Below the pieces are notes generated by a model. It searched no databases and had not been told where the DNA came from. It was given only the letters and a program-made list of their open reading frames with translations. The translations under genes and the position numbers were made by a program. Source: Mycolicibacterium porcinum (GTDB taxonomy: Bacteria > Actinomycetota > Actinomycetes > Mycobacteriales > Mycobacteriaceae). From it: a DNA stretch of 64,000 nucleotides. Numbering within the stretch: position 1 is the stretch's first letter; each line of letters opens with the position of its first letter. Below are positions 63,605 through 64,000 of the stretch, in pieces. The stretch lies in contig MVIG01000001.1 in assembly GCA_002086835.1 (NCBI GenBank), forward strand, positions 248,001-312,000, read 5' to 3'.

Positions 63605-64000
63605 GTGACTCTGTACCTGTACGAAATCACCCCTGATGCCACCGATGCCGCTGCGGTGGGACAGCTTCTCAAGACGCTCGATGCCGAGATCGCCGGCGGG
63701 GGTGGTGAACTGATCGAGGCTCAGGTCACCGCGCAGCGCCGGCGCATCTTCGCGATCGCCGAATTCGCACAGGATGCGGCCACCCTGGACGCCACCCAGT
63801 TGGCTGCCGCCACCGTCGCGGGCCCACATCAGGTCCGGCTGGTCGGCGCGGATCTGTCGGTGCTGAAAGCGGCCCGCCCGCAGGCTGGTTACCTGGTCGA
63901 GTGGGACCTGCCGGCCGAACTCGACATGGAGTCCTACCTGGCCCGCAAGAAGGCCAACGCCCCCAAGTACGCCGACGTGCCCGAGGTGCAGTTCCTGCGC
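63605..64000 (+). CDS. DUF4242-like protein, truncated by the window end
   Basis: The open frame runs to the window edge (132 codons visible). It begins TLYLYEITPDATDAAAVGQLL, and the visible end, PAELDMESYLARKKANAPKYADVPEVQFLR, is like the nickel-binding DUF4242 family. The GTG at 63605 has a GAGGA site about 10 bases upstream. An in-frame ATG at 63557 overlaps the operator and is less likely. The gene is divergent from the TetR at 62911-63510. Confidence 0.65.
   Translation, partial: MTLYLYEITPDATDAAAVGQLLKTLDAEIAGGGGELIEAQVTAQRRRIFAIAEFAQDAATLDATQLAAATVAGPHQVRLVGADLSVLKAARPQAGYLVEWDLPAELDMESYLARKKANAPKYADVPEVQFLR

Overview
The window is high-GC actinobacterial DNA, and gene content and order place it in a Mycobacterium, most likely a fast-growing (Mycolicibacterium-type) species. 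It opens inside the ribosomal alpha operon (rpsM-rpsK-rpsD-rpoA-rplQ, then truA). A cutinase cluster, the ESX-4 type VII secretion locus, rplM-rpsI and glmM follow in the order I know from M. tuberculosis. No RNA gene or CRISPR array is visible.

Layout. 1-4019: ribosomal proteins, RNA polymerase alpha and tRNA pseudouridine synthase. 4120-6965: four tandem secreted cutinase-like esterases on the minus strand. 6985-8672: a DMT exporter divergent from a CGNR zinc-finger protein. 8738-18434: ESX-4 (eccB4, mycP4, eccD4, eccC4, a secretion-associated protein, esxU, esxT). 18497-35805: an accessory metabolic block between esxT and rplM, made of a DEAD-box helicase, a GAF-type regulator, aldehyde and alcohol dehydrogenases, a HbpS-like protein, a FhuF-like Fe-S protein, an adenosylcobalamin diol dehydratase with its two reactivase subunits, an ethanolamine permease, ethanolamine ammonia-lyase and a lipoprotein phosphatase. 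36060-41067: rplM, rpsI, a small secreted protein, glmM and two Rv3440c/Rv3439c-like proteins. 41207-44817: a KshA-type Rieske oxygenase, a TetR regulator, an F420-type oxidoreductase and a DUF302 gene fragment. 45071-57134: a TetR regulator divergent from an 11-gene catabolic operon whose genes mostly overlap by 4 bases. 57150-57866: an IS3-family transposase remnant and an unusual set of inverted repeats. 57867-64000: an FAD monooxygenase fused to a SnoaL-like domain, three more regulatory or peptidase genes, and a truncated DUF4242-like gene.

How parts work together. The 18.5-35.8 kb block reads as a B12-dependent pathway for 1,2-diols and ethanolamine: the dehydratase and ammonia-lyase both produce aldehydes, and the adjacent dehydrogenases remove them. 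No microcompartment shell gene is present, so aldehyde handling must be cytosolic. The two dehydrogenase/dehydratase units share TGCAAC-type repeats spaced by about one helical turn, which may be sites for the GAF regulator. ESX-4 shows three ECF-type promoter candidates (GGAAC, 17-base spacer, CGTC) before eccC4, esxU and the Rv3440c-like gene, consistent with the known SigM control of ESX-4 in mycobacteria. The 45.7-57.1 kb operon carries CoA ligase, enoyl-CoA hydratase, ene-reductase, cholesterol-oxidase-like, SDR and hydrolase genes and looks like a complete, unassigned catabolic pathway for a cyclic or terpenoid/steroid-like compound.
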